From positions 14,592-78,591 of the forward strand of contig KE993502.1 of assembly GCA_000466585.1 (NCBI GenBank): a stretch of 64,000 nt of DNA, read 5' to 3'. The stretch comes from Clostridiales bacterium oral taxon 876 str. F0540 (GTDB taxonomy: Bacteria > Bacillota > Clostridia > Clostridiales > Clostridiaceae). A model generated the notes under the pieces. That model was not told the DNA's origin, made no database searches, and saw nothing but the letters and a program-made list of their open reading frames with translations. A program made the position numbers and the translations under genes. Shown here in pieces: positions 25,041 through 34,067 of the stretch (position 1 is the stretch's first letter; each line of letters starts with the position of its first letter).

Positions 25041-26555
25041 CTACTCTAAAGCTTTTTTAATTTTATATAACAATAAATCTTTATCCATTTCATCAATATC
25101 ATCTAACGTGTCAATAAGCTTAATTATCTTTTCTTTTCTGTTTTCTATAACTTTACTTTCTGTATCATTAATACTATATTTTTCTCCGCTTTTCATAATT
25201 CTGCACTTAAACTCATTTTCCTCAGCAAGTTTTTTAAATTCTTTTCTAGCCTCATCATCTCCATGAATCAATAATATTTCTTTCGGTGTGCTTTTAAAAC
25301 CTTTCAGCCAATCAAGAAGGCCGTTTTGATCCGCATGTCCCGAAAGTCCTTGGAGCGCATGAATTTCAGCATTAACCGCTATCTCTTCACCAAAAATTCT
25401 AACTTTTTTTGCCCCGTCTAATATAGCTCTTCCTAAAGTTCCCTCTGCCTGATAGCCTACAAAAACTATTGAGCACTCTTTTCTCCAAAGATTGTGTTTA
25501 AGATGATGCTTTATCCTGCCAGCTTCACACATGCCGCTTGCCGAAATAACTAATGCTCCGCTTTGTATTTTATTTATTTTTGCAGACTCCTCAGGCGACT
25601 CACTAAATTTTAAACCATCAAAATATAATGGATTATTACCTCTTTCTATTAGTTTTTTTGCCTCTTCATCATAAGTCTCACTGTACTTTTCAAATATTTT
25701 TGTTGATGCATAGGCAAGCGGACTGTCTACATATACGTCAATACCCTTTAACTGTGTATTTTCCACATATTTGTTTAAAGCATAAAGAACCTCCTGGGTT
25801 CTCCCTACTGCAAAAGAAGGTATTATAACATTTCCGCCTCTTTTAAAAGTGCTTTTTATTATTTTTACTAATTGTTCAAACTCATTTTCTATTTTTTCAT
25901 GAATTCTATTTCCATAGGTTGTTTCCATTATTACATAATCAGCATAATCAATATATGTTGGGTCTTTAATAATGGGAAGATTCTTGTTGCCTAGGTCTCC
26001 ACTAAAAACTATCTTAACTTCATTTTTATCCTTTTCTTTAATCTTTAATTCAATAATAGAAGAACCTAGCAAATGACCAGCATCCCTAAATCTAACTTTC
26101 AAGCCCTCAAAAATTTCAATCCACTTATTGTAAGTACAACTTCTAAAAAGATAAATAGAAAGCTCAGCCAGCTTAGCAGTATATAGCGGCTCAACGGGTT
26201 CAAGTCCCTGCCTTATTCTTTTTCTGTTTTTCCACTCAACTTCCATTTCCATTATATGGCCGCTGTCTGGAAGCATCACACTACATAGATCCCTTGTTGC
26301 TTCTGTACATATTACCTCTCCCTTAAAGCCTCTTTTATAAAGAAGTGGAATTCTTCCGCTGTGGTCAATGTGTGCATGCGACAAAATAACATAATCGATT
26401 TCTTTCGGATTAAATTCAAAGTTTTCATTTCCTTTTTCTTTTTCATCTTTTCCTTGGTATAGTCCACAATCAAGCAATACTTTTTTGTCATTAATTTTGA
26501 GAAGATGACAAGAGCCGGTAACACACCCAGCAGCTCCTAAAAATTGCAGTTTCAT
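25041..26555 (-). CDS. Metallo-beta-lactamase/beta-CASP RNA-processing-type nuclease
   Basis: A 504-residue MBL-fold protein with beta-CASP insert. Zinc ligands are visible: SHAHIDHSGR (HxHxDH), AGHLLGSS (His) and FSGDLG (Asp). beta-CASP and C-terminal motifs include SASGMCEAGRIKHHL and LSGHADQNGLLDW. The family (YsgC/CPSF73-like) cleaves RNA. A C-terminal helical extension (about residues 455-504) is beyond the core. The start ATG follows TTGGAGGTATGACCT. It is transcribed alone with a strong terminator. Confidence 0.88.
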   Translation of the reverse strand: MKLQFLGAAGCVTGSCHLLKINDKKVLLDCGLYQGKDEKEKGNENFEFNPKEIDYVILSHAHIDHSGRIPLLYKRGFKGEVICTEATRDLCSVMLPDSGHIMEMEVEWKNRKRIRQGLEPVEPLYTAKLAELSIYLFRSCTYNKWIEIFEGLKVRFRDAGHLLGSSIIELKIKEKDKNEVKIVFSGDLGNKNLPIIKDPTYIDYADYVIMETTYGNRIHEKIENEFEQLVKIIKSTFKRGGNVIIPSFAVGRTQEVLYALNKYVENTQLKGIDVYVDSPLAYASTKIFEKYSETYDEEAKKLIERGNNPLYFDGLKFSESPEESAKINKIQSGALVISASGMCEAGRIKHHLKHNLWRKECSIVFVGYQAEGTLGRAILDGAKKVRIFGEEIAVNAEIHALQGLSGHADQNGLLDWLKGFKSTPKEILLIHGDDEARKEFKKLAEENEFKCRIMKSGEKYSINDTESKVIENRKEKIIKLIDTLDDIDEMDKDLLLYKIKKALE

Positions 26556-26611
26556 AGGTCATACCTCCAAGCAAAAATATAATATTTTATTTATGTATTA
26601 TATTTATCGTT

Positions 26612-26647
26612 AAATAAAACAAACCCTAAACATATTGCTTAGGGTTA
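26612..26647 (-). terminator. Terminator after murG
   Basis: Minus-strand AACCCTAA-gcaatatg-TTTAGGGTT followed by TGTTTTATTT. Confidence 0.8.
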
Positions 26648-26652
26648 AATTA

Positions 26653-27726
26653 TTATTTTAAGCTTAATTTTTCAATTAAATTCACTATGGCTTCTACACC
26701 ATTTCCTGTTTTGCTTTCTTCCATGTTTCTTATGTAAATTTCTTTATTGTTATATAGTTCATTTATTTTTTCAATTAATGTAGTGTCTGATAAACTCTCT
26801 TCTTCAAGCACAAGGCTGTAGCCACTCTTTTCAAAGGATTTAGCATTTAAAATCTGATCGCCTCTGCTTGACTTTGCTGACAAGGGAATTAATAAATTAG
26901 GCTTTTTTAGGGCTAGAAATTCAAAGATAGAATTAGCACCAGCCCTCGATATTACAATATCAGCAGAAGCTATCATGTGAGGAAGTTCCTCATTCACATA
27001 TTCAAATTGCTTATAATCCTTATTATGCATATACTTTTCATCAATATTACCTTTTCCGCATATATGGATTATGCTATAGTTCTTTAAGAGTACGTCTAGA
27101 TTTTTTCTTAAAGAATCATTTATAGCTCTAGCCCCTAGGCTTCCACCCATAACAAAAATCACCGGTTTATTTTCCGTGAACCCGCATAATTTAAGACCTT
27201 TTATTTTACTTCCTTCAAATAGTTCTTTTCTTATTGGATTTCCTGTCAAGACAGCTTTATTTTTATTCAGCTTTTTAACAGCTTCAGGGAAAGTAACACA
27301 TATTTTTGTAGCATAAGGTGAGGACAGCTTATTAGCAAGACCAGGAGTTATATCAGACTCATGAGCAATAACAGGAATTTTATTAAAGTAAGCTCCTAGT
27401 ACAACGGGAACTGCAACAAAACCTCCTTTTGAAAAAACAATATTAGGCTTTTCTTTCTTAATTATCTCATAAGCTTCCCAAATTCCCTTTATTACTTTGA
27501 AAGGATCTGTAAAATTCTTAACATCAAAATATCTTCTAAGCTTTCCGCTTGAAATAATATGATATTTTATATTGTTTTCTTCAATAATTTTTCTTTCAAT
27601 ACCATCTTTAGTTCCAATGTACTCTATTTCATAGCCTAACTCCTTAAGTTTTGGAACAAGAGCAAGGTTCGGTGTAACATGGCCTGCAGAACCTCCTCCA
27701 GTCATTATTATTTTTTTATTTTTCAA
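26653..27726 (-). CDS. murG: Lipid II synthase MurG
   Basis: MurG adds GlcNAc from UDP-GlcNAc to lipid I on the inner face of the membrane. The 357-residue GT-B enzyme shows IIMTGGGSAGHVTPNLAL, FSKGGFVAVPVVLGA, HESDITPGLANKL, VMGGSLGARAIN, and the C-terminal donor site ISRAGANSIFEFLALKKPNLLIPLS. The start is a TTG at 27724-27726 behind TAGGAGATGGTAAT. The ribosome site overlaps the stop codon of a small upstream reading frame (27738-27839). It is not within a dcw cluster here. Confidence 0.93.
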   Translation of the reverse strand: MKNKKIIMTGGGSAGHVTPNLALVPKLKELGYEIEYIGTKDGIERKIIEENNIKYHIISSGKLRRYFDVKNFTDPFKVIKGIWEAYEIIKKEKPNIVFSKGGFVAVPVVLGAYFNKIPVIAHESDITPGLANKLSSPYATKICVTFPEAVKKLNKNKAVLTGNPIRKELFEGSKIKGLKLCGFTENKPVIFVMGGSLGARAINDSLRKNLDVLLKNYSIIHICGKGNIDEKYMHNKDYKQFEYVNEELPHMIASADIVISRAGANSIFEFLALKKPNLLIPLSAKSSRGDQILNAKSFEKSGYSLVLEEESLSDTTLIEKINELYNNKEIYIRNMEESKTGNGVEAIVNLIEKLSLK

Positions 27727-27737
27727 ATTACCATCTC

Positions 27738-27839
27738 CTATTCTGCGCAGCTTATTGGTAATCTTAATTTTATAGCTTCAGACACATTTGCTATTTGAGT
27801 TTCTGATAAAGCTGTTTCCACTTCAGTGCCACCATTCAC
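27738..27839 (-). CDS. Possible small leader ORF or gene remnant before murG
   Basis: An open frame of 33 codons from GTG (27837-27839) to TAG (27738-27740), ending in EAIKLRLPISCAE. The stop overlaps the murG ribosome site (TAGGAG), so coupling to murG is possible. I see no good ribosome site for it. It could equally be the 3' end of a decayed gene. No family recognised. Confidence 0.3.
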   Translation of the reverse strand: MNGGTEVETALSETQIANVSEAIKLRLPISCAE

Positions 27840-28054
27840 TCAAATGCTTATTTACTATTTGAAACTATACTGATATTCGTACAATATATATAATACTAAT
27901 ATTAATGCTTTTTTGTATATATTATTATTAAATTTTTATATAAATTTTGAAATTATATATACATTTTTATTCCTCTTTTTCCTATAAAAATCTATTATAT
28001 AAATCTTGTCTGTGGAAAAGATATTATTACAAAGTTAAAAGGAGGTGAATATAT

Positions 28055-28249
28055 ATGGCAAGCAGAAATAACAGAGTATTAGTTCCTCAGGCTAAAGCAG
28101 GTTTAGACAGATTCAAGATGGAAGCTGCTAGAGAAGTAGGCGTTAACCTTAAAGAAGGCTATAACGGAGACCTTACTTCCAGAGAAAATGGTTCTGTAGG
28201 CGGACAAATGGTTAAGAAAATGGTTGAAGCTTATGAAAAGAACCTTTAA
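28055..28249 (+). CDS. Alpha/beta-type small acid-soluble spore protein
   Basis: A 64-residue SASP that coats and protects DNA in the dormant spore. It shows both family signatures: the GPR-protease site region (KMEAAREVGVNL) and the C-terminal DNA-binding stretch (GDLTSRENGSVGGQMVKKMVE). The ribosome site AAAGGAGGTGAATATAT is strong. The gene stands alone on the plus strand between murG and a histidine kinase and has its own terminator. A sigma-G promoter is expected upstream, but I could not pick one with confidence. Confidence 0.96.
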   Translation: MASRNNRVLVPQAKAGLDRFKMEAAREVGVNLKEGYNGDLTSRENGSVGGQMVKKMVEAYEKNL

Positions 28250-28258
28250 TATATATTA

Positions 28259-28296
28259 ACCGGCATATGGAATAAAATCCACATGCCGGTGTTTTA
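28259..28296 (+). terminator. Terminator after SASP gene
   Basis: ACCGGCAT-stem with CCA/TGG extension and ATGCCGGT, followed by GTTTTAATTT. It may also serve the convergent histidine kinase gene. Confidence 0.8.
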
Positions 28297-30309
28297 ATTT
28301 ATATCTGAAAATTCAATATCAATCTTTTCACTGATATTACTTCCTATTGTTTCTGTAACAAGCTGAGGTTTTGACTGAAGGCTGATTTTATTAAATCTAA
28401 CAAAAAATTCACTTCCAATTCCCTCTTTGCTCTTAACTTTTATATCTCCATTCATATATTCAACTAGTTTTTGGACCAATGAAAGACCTATTCCAGTACC
28501 TTCAGCACGCCTTGATAATGAGGTATTTACCTGAGCAAATCTATCAAATATATAATTCAACTTATCTTCGGGTATTCCTATTCCTTCATCTTTGACACTT
28601 AAGGTAATATTGTTCTTGTCATCTTCTATTGTAACTAATATTTGCTTGCCTTCCGGTGTAAATTTAACAGCATTTGACAAAAAATTAAGAAGTATTCTTT
28701 CATATTTTTCCTTATCTAAGCAAACCAATACCTCTTCTTCGTTTGTATCAAAAATAAGTTCAATTCCTTTACTCTTAGCATACAGGTTAACTGACGCAGT
28801 TATGCCCTCCGTCACGCTGACAATATCGAACCAGCAATTATTTAAAGTTAAAAATCCTGCTTCCGCTTTTGATAAGTCTAGTATGTTATTTATTAGCTTT
28901 AATAATCTGCTGCAATTTTGATCTATCCTTCTTAAAGTCTTATCTATATTTTCCGAAATCTCATTTGAATATATATCATATGCAAGTTGAAGGGAAGAAT
29001 AAATAATGGTTAAAGGAGTTCTTAACTCATGCGATATAACGGTAAAGAATTCATCTTTGAGCTTGGCTATCTTTTCAAGCTCAATATTATGATTAACTTC
29101 CTCTGTAATATCAAGTCCATGCATATGTATAGAAGATACCTTTCCCTCCATATCTTTATAAGGTACAAATTTAAACTTGTAAAACCTTTCTTTTAAATTT
29201 CTATCTGTTATTCTGTATGGAGACAAAGTAAATTCTTTTGCTTTTTTACCTACTATATCAATTATTTCATACATATCATCATTTAAATAACAATTGTTAA
29301 TCTCTCTAATTGGAACTCCAATGACATCCTCCAAGGCAAGTTCCTTTCCGCTGATATTACGAAAAAGTTCAATTTGTTCTTTATTAATAAGCTTATAGGT
29401 TAAATCCGGATAATTAAGCACAGCTATCGGAACTTCTAGAGTATTAACCACATTGTTTATAAAATACGCCTGTTCTTCAGCTTTAATTTCATGAAGCTTT
29501 GCCTCAGTTACATCCTTCAGCGTTATAATAGTATACATTACTTCCTTAGCCCTATTAAAAATAGGATTAGAATTAATTTCAATAAATTTTTCTAAGCCGC
29601 TTACCTTATCCGTAAACTTAGCAATCAAATTTATTATTGGTAAAAACTTTTCAAATACATCTTTGTAAGCTTGACTCAAATCATTATTGTCTTTTGCACC
29701 GCAAATATTATACTTTTTTAGAATAGAATTTATATTTAAAAGTTCTCCTACCTGCAGTTCAACTATATTATAAACAGCTCTGTTGCACATACTGAAATTG
29801 CCGTTTTTATCAACCACAATTAATCCTTCAGTTATATTATTAATAACATCTTTTAAGTGCATCAGATGCTCTTTCTCTCTATCTCTTAAAATTTCTATAA
29901 TATCGCATTTTGTTTTTAACTCTGTAGATATATTTAGAAATTTTCTTCTTTCTTCTTCTAATCTCCGCTTATTTTTTTCAATTGTTTTTCTGTTATCTAC
30001 TACTTCTTCTGTAGTTTCCTGAATATATAATACAATATTATTATCATAACAACTTATAGTAATTGTAAAAAATCTATTTTTAATAATTTCTATTTCAGTT
30101 AATACTGCTTCCTTATTATTCAAGCTGCATTTTATTATTGTATCGTTATAAGTACTTAAAAAATTAAAAGTCTCATGTTTTTCATAATTAGATATATCAA
30201 TTATGTTAAGCATTTTTTGAACTTTTTTATTTAAATAAACTATTTTCAAAGTACTGCTTTCCAAAACTACTACTCCAAAAGGAATACTATCATATACTTC
30301 AAAAATCAC
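28294..30309 (-). CDS. PAS-domain sensor histidine kinase
   Basis: A 671-residue soluble-looking kinase. The N-terminus is a PAS-like fold (YDSIPFGVVVLESSTLKIVYLNKKVQKML), then a coiled-coil segment (about 115-160). PAS domains follow (VINNITEGLIVVDKNGNFSMCNRAV; VVNTLEVPIAVLNYPDLTYKLI), then HisKA with the phospho-His in FFTVISHELRTPLTII, and HATPase (FLSNAVKFTPEG; DEGIGIP; GTGIGLSLV). The start is GTG 30307-30309 behind GGGGAGGAGGGGGATT; the longer in-frame extension lacks a ribosome site. No response regulator is adjacent. The signal is unknown. Confidence 0.88.
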   Translation of the reverse strand: MIFEVYDSIPFGVVVLESSTLKIVYLNKKVQKMLNIIDISNYEKHETFNFLSTYNDTIIKCSLNNKEAVLTEIEIIKNRFFTITISCYDNNIVLYIQETTEEVVDNRKTIEKNKRRLEEERRKFLNISTELKTKCDIIEILRDREKEHLMHLKDVINNITEGLIVVDKNGNFSMCNRAVYNIVELQVGELLNINSILKKYNICGAKDNNDLSQAYKDVFEKFLPIINLIAKFTDKVSGLEKFIEINSNPIFNRAKEVMYTIITLKDVTEAKLHEIKAEEQAYFINNVVNTLEVPIAVLNYPDLTYKLINKEQIELFRNISGKELALEDVIGVPIREINNCYLNDDMYEIIDIVGKKAKEFTLSPYRITDRNLKERFYKFKFVPYKDMEGKVSSIHMHGLDITEEVNHNIELEKIAKLKDEFFTVISHELRTPLTIIYSSLQLAYDIYSNEISENIDKTLRRIDQNCSRLLKLINNILDLSKAEAGFLTLNNCWFDIVSVTEGITASVNLYAKSKGIELIFDTNEEEVLVCLDKEKYERILLNFLSNAVKFTPEGKQILVTIEDDKNNITLSVKDEGIGIPEDKLNYIFDRFAQVNTSLSRRAEGTGIGLSLVQKLVEYMNGDIKVKSKEGIGSEFFVRFNKISLQSKPQLVTETIGSNISEKIDIEFSDIN

Positions 30310-30500
30310 AATCCCCCTCCTCCCCAAAGAAATAGACAATAATATAATTTTATAGGACATTGTAATTTTCTTCAAGTACTTATACCATAAAACATAAAAA
30401 TAGTTTGCTATTAGATAGATTATTTCACATAGTCCTATATATAAACTGTATATTTACTATTTTATTGTATTTAAATAGAGATATACTTTTCATATAAAAA

Positions 30501-30536
30501 CAAGAAAAGGAGTTCCCTTAGGTTCTCCTTTTTTCA
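30501..30536 (-). terminator. Terminator after 63-residue gene
   Basis: Minus-strand AAAAAAGGAGAACC-taa-GGGAACTCCTTTTCTTG, directly after the stop codon at 30539. Confidence 0.8.
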
Positions 30537-30538
30537 TA

Positions 30539-30730
30539 TTATAAATTTGATAATCCAGATGCAATACCTTCGCAATGATTAACACAATTGTCAACATGAT
30601 TTAATTCTTCTTCTATTCTCTGCTTTATGCTTCCATTTTCAGCATTATTTGAAGCTTTTCCTAAGCAGTTTTTAGCCTCTCTTAAGCTTGAAAGAGCGCT
30701 TTCTATATGTCTTCTTGCTTCATCATTCAT
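30539..30730 (-). CDS. Small helical protein, function unknown
   Basis: A 63-residue protein predicted to form two helices (EARRHIESALSSLREAKNCLGKA; IKQRIEEELNHVDNCVNHCEGIASGL). It has a good ribosome site (AAGGAGGAACAATT) and its own terminator, so it is expressed as a single gene. Two-helix proteins of this size are common in clostridia, some of them spore-associated, but I do not recognise the family. The three cysteines are spaced irregularly. Confidence 0.7.
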   Translation of the reverse strand: MNDEARRHIESALSSLREAKNCLGKASNNAENGSIKQRIEEELNHVDNCVNHCEGIASGLSNL

Positions 30731-30817
30731 AATTGTTCCTCCTTAGCTTTATACATTTTTAATTTTGTTCTTTGTTATTATATGCAAAAACCTAAGGTTA
30801 ATTCAGATTATATACTT

Positions 30818-32587
30818 TTAAGATACTCTATAGCTTGCAATAACTAATTGAACCGATCTATTGCCCATGTATTCATTAATATTGATTGAATAAACAATAT
30901 CTATACTTATATCATTTTGCATTCCTTCATACATCTTTTGAAACTCATATTCACCATAGTTATCAAAAACCATTTTGTTGAATTCATCAATGTCGCCAAA
31001 GTAAATTGCATCTATAAGCTTATAATTTGAAGTTATAAGTTTTAGTTTTAGCACGTTTTTGTTTGCACCTAATATTGCTGCTCTTTGTATCTTTATTTTT
31101 TTCTCTGCAAATAAAGGCTTCGCATTCCCTTTACCAAAGGGCTCTAAGCTCATAATTTCCTCTGCCAGATTCATGGTTATACTCGAAAGAGGCAGCTGCA
31201 TATCTATAGTTACTTTCGGTATTATGTCCTCCTTACTTAGGGGACAGTTTTGATTTAGTTTTCTTCTAAGCAAATCAATATTTTCTTTCTTTATTGATAG
31301 TCCTGCAGCCATAGGATGACCACCGAATTTATCAAGTAATTCCTTACATTTTAACAATTCTTCAAACATATTATACTCTTCTATAGATCTTCCCGAACCT
31401 TTTGCGCCTTCTTGCGCCAATGTTAATATAAAAGTTGGCAGATTATATTTTTCTCTAATTCTGCCAGCTATTATACCTGCAACACTCTCATGTATATCCG
31501 GTATAAAAACTACTAAAACTTTATCTTTTTTAAGCTCAGAGCTTTCAATTATTTCTACTGCCTTTTCCACTCCATTACTGGTTATTTCCTGCCTTTCCTT
31601 ATTAAGCACATGAAGCTTTTTTGCTAACTCCTTAGCTTCATTTACATCATCGGATAGAAAAAGCTTTAACGACCATACAGCTTGTTCTAATCGTCCTGAT
31701 GCATTAATGCTGGGACCAACAACAAAACCTAGGGAATAAACTGTTATTTCTTTATTTATAATCCCCGTCTCTTCAAATAATGCCTTTAGTCCAATATTGC
31801 TCGTATTGTTTAATAGTTTAAGCCCATACTTAACAATAATTCTATTTTCATCAGTAAGATCAACAACATCACAAACAGTTGCTATTGCAGCATATTCTAA
31901 AAGTTCATAAGCTTCTGATTTTGGTATACCCATTAAATCAAACAATATTTCCGAGAATTTGAAAACTACTCCTGCACCACAAAGATATTTGAAAGGATAT
32001 TTACAATCAAGCTGCTTAGGATTAATTACAGCATCTGCTTCCGGGATAATGTATTTTTTATTACCATAATCTTCTTCAACAAATGGTATATCATGGTGAT
32101 CAGTAATAATAACAATTATTCCAAGTTCCTTAGCAAGCTTAACCTGATTAATTGCAGCAATACCATTATCACAAGTTATAATAACATCCACATTATTTTC
32201 TTTTGCATTTACAATTATACTTTCATTAATTCCATAGCCTTCCTTAACCCTATCTGGTATATGATACTCTACATAGGCATTACATTTGGACAATGCTGTA
32301 TACAATAAATAGGTACTTATCACTCCGTCAACATCATAATCCCCGACTACCAATATTTTTAACCTTCTCTTAATTGCATTCTTAATAATATCAGCACCTT
32401 TTTCAATATCTTTCATAAGCCTTGCATCATATAACTGTTCTTTGGAAGGATTTAAAAATTTATATGCTCTATCCTTTTCTGATACTCCTCTATTTACTAA
32501 TATTCTGGCAATAATCTCGCTGCAATTTAATTCCTTCATCATTTTTTTATAATCGTATTTTATGTTTTTAAGCATCCATCTTTCCAT
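30818..32587 (-). CDS. recJ: Single-stranded-DNA exonuclease RecJ
   Basis: RecJ degrades 5' single-stranded ends in recombination and repair. The 589-residue product has the DHH phosphoesterase motifs (VVGDYDVDGVIS, ITCDNG, IITDHHD), CDVVDLTDENR, and the DHHA1 signature KFGGHPMAAGLS. A C-terminal OB-like part follows. Length matches the short clostridial type. The start ATG has only a weak ribosome site (GGATGTGAT); a second in-frame ATG is 12 nt downstream. Confidence 0.92.
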   Translation of the reverse strand: MERWMLKNIKYDYKKMMKELNCSEIIARILVNRGVSEKDRAYKFLNPSKEQLYDARLMKDIEKGADIIKNAIKRRLKILVVGDYDVDGVISTYLLYTALSKCNAYVEYHIPDRVKEGYGINESIIVNAKENNVDVIITCDNGIAAINQVKLAKELGIIVIITDHHDIPFVEEDYGNKKYIIPEADAVINPKQLDCKYPFKYLCGAGVVFKFSEILFDLMGIPKSEAYELLEYAAIATVCDVVDLTDENRIIVKYGLKLLNNTSNIGLKALFEETGIINKEITVYSLGFVVGPSINASGRLEQAVWSLKLFLSDDVNEAKELAKKLHVLNKERQEITSNGVEKAVEIIESSELKKDKVLVVFIPDIHESVAGIIAGRIREKYNLPTFILTLAQEGAKGSGRSIEEYNMFEELLKCKELLDKFGGHPMAAGLSIKKENIDLLRRKLNQNCPLSKEDIIPKVTIDMQLPLSSITMNLAEEIMSLEPFGKGNAKPLFAEKKIKIQRAAILGANKNVLKLKLITSNYKLIDAIYFGDIDEFNKMVFDNYGEYEFQKMYEGMQNDISIDIVYSININEYMGNRSVQLVIASYRVS

Positions 32588-32662
32588 GAAATCACATCCA
32601 TCTCTTCAAATTAAACAGTAATTTTTTTGCTTTTCAAAATATTTCCTTGGAAATATTTTGAA

Positions 32663-33874
32663 TTAAACATTTATTATTTGAATTGACGGATTTATAAGTA
32701 CTTTATTTATTACCTCAAAAATTTCTTTATAACTTACATCATCTAATTTTTCATTATTATATAAATTAAAATCATTAAACATTAATTCATTTGTAGTCAT
32801 GTTTTTAGACAATACTATGGATTTTTCTATTTCTAGTTCTCTCTTAAGCTTTATTATTTTAGAATTTCTTAGTATAGTGTCTTTACTAAAATAATCTCTA
32901 TCATTCTTAACAGTCTCAATGACCTCTAGAACTAACTTCAAAGCATTTTCTGTATTTTGCAAAGAAGTACCCATGTTAATAGAAAATAGTTTTATTCCCT
33001 TTTCATATTTTACTGTACTTCTTATATCATACACCAATCCATATTTTGTCCTTATACAATCATATAACAAACTGCTAGTCCCCTCTCCAAAGCTTGTATT
33101 GAATAAGTATAAAGCATTAATCTCTCTTTCATCCAACCCATGTATTGGAAATATAATTTGTATTTTACTGCCTTGAATACCCTCACGTTTATCTGCAAAA
33201 ATGCCAGAATTATTATTTTCATATAACGCAATCTCTTTTTTCATATACTTTTTATCCCAGCTGCCAAACATTCCTGAAACCTCCCTAAATACTTCGTCAG
33301 AGCTTAAAGAGGACACAACTGAAATAACACAGTTACTTGGCGCATAAAACTCGTTATAAAAGTCTTTTATATCTTGAAGAGTAATTGATCTTACACTTTT
33401 TTCTGTACCGATTATGAGATTCTTTATTCTTCTTTGGTTAAAAGCGTTATGAAAAAGCATATCTTCACAATGCTGAGATACATCATCCTTCCATTCTATA
33501 AGTTCCTCTAAAATAATATTTATTTCCTCTTTAAACCCTTCCTCTGGGAAAGAAGGATTTAAAATAATATCAGAATATAGTTCAAAACCCTTATGGAAGT
33601 CATCACTTAAGGTGGTTCCGTAATAAATACAGTAAGGATAATTTGTCATGGCATTATTAAAGCCGAATATCTCATCACATTGATTATTTATTTCATATTC
33701 GCTTCTGCTCTTTGTTCCTTTAAACACCATATGTTCTACAGCATGAGCTGTCCCAAGCTTATATCCTTCCTCCATCAAAGCGCCGGCTTCAAAGCCAATG
33801 CAAAAGGAAGTAATATTACTTTCTCTATATTCATAAATCAATCTTAACCCATTTTCTAATATATATTTTTTCAA
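32663..33874 (-). CDS. M16-family zinc peptidase
   Basis: A 403-residue pitrilysin/processing-peptidase-like enzyme. The inverted zinc motif HxxEH is seen in GTAHAVEHMVFKGT, followed by the distal Glu helix (EEINIILEELIEW). The protein also has the C-terminal M16 half (EGTSSLLYDCIRTKYGLVYDIRS). The start is a TTG at 33872-33874 behind AAGGAGAGAAATAAT. The substrate is unknown. It stands alone between recJ and an APC permease. Confidence 0.88.
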   Translation of the reverse strand: MKKYILENGLRLIYEYRESNITSFCIGFEAGALMEEGYKLGTAHAVEHMVFKGTKSRSEYEINNQCDEIFGFNNAMTNYPYCIYYGTTLSDDFHKGFELYSDIILNPSFPEEGFKEEINIILEELIEWKDDVSQHCEDMLFHNAFNQRRIKNLIIGTEKSVRSITLQDIKDFYNEFYAPSNCVISVVSSLSSDEVFREVSGMFGSWDKKYMKKEIALYENNNSGIFADKREGIQGSKIQIIFPIHGLDEREINALYLFNTSFGEGTSSLLYDCIRTKYGLVYDIRSTVKYEKGIKLFSINMGTSLQNTENALKLVLEVIETVKNDRDYFSKDTILRNSKIIKLKRELEIEKSIVLSKNMTTNELMFNDFNLYNNEKLDDVSYKEIFEVINKVLINPSIQIINV

Positions 33875-34023
33875 ATTATTTCTCTCCTTATCATTTTTCT
33901 AGATAGCTACACTCAATAGATGTCTAGTTAATCGAACATAAATTTTATTTCTTTTGTAAATTATAAGAAACTCTCCAAAGAGATTTATTTCAAAATTAAA
34001 TTATACCTTAAATTCATAATAAC

Positions 34024-34058
34024 AAAAAGTTCCTAGATGCGCTATCTAGGAACTTTTT
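34024..34058 (-). terminator. Terminator after APC permease
   Basis: Minus-strand AAAAAGTTCCTAGA-tagcgc-TCTAGGAACTTTTTG. Clear intrinsic terminator just after the stop codon. Confidence 0.85.
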
Positions 34059-34067
34059 ATATTAATT

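Noticed and set aside
27840..28050. Sigma-G promoter for the SASP gene
   Set aside because: A sigma-G promoter is expected, but no pair matching the -35/-10 pattern with correct spacing could be picked without forcing it.
30310..30375. N-terminal extension of the PAS histidine kinase
   Set aside because: The upstream ATG lacks a ribosome site, and the GTG at 30307-30309 follows a very strong one.
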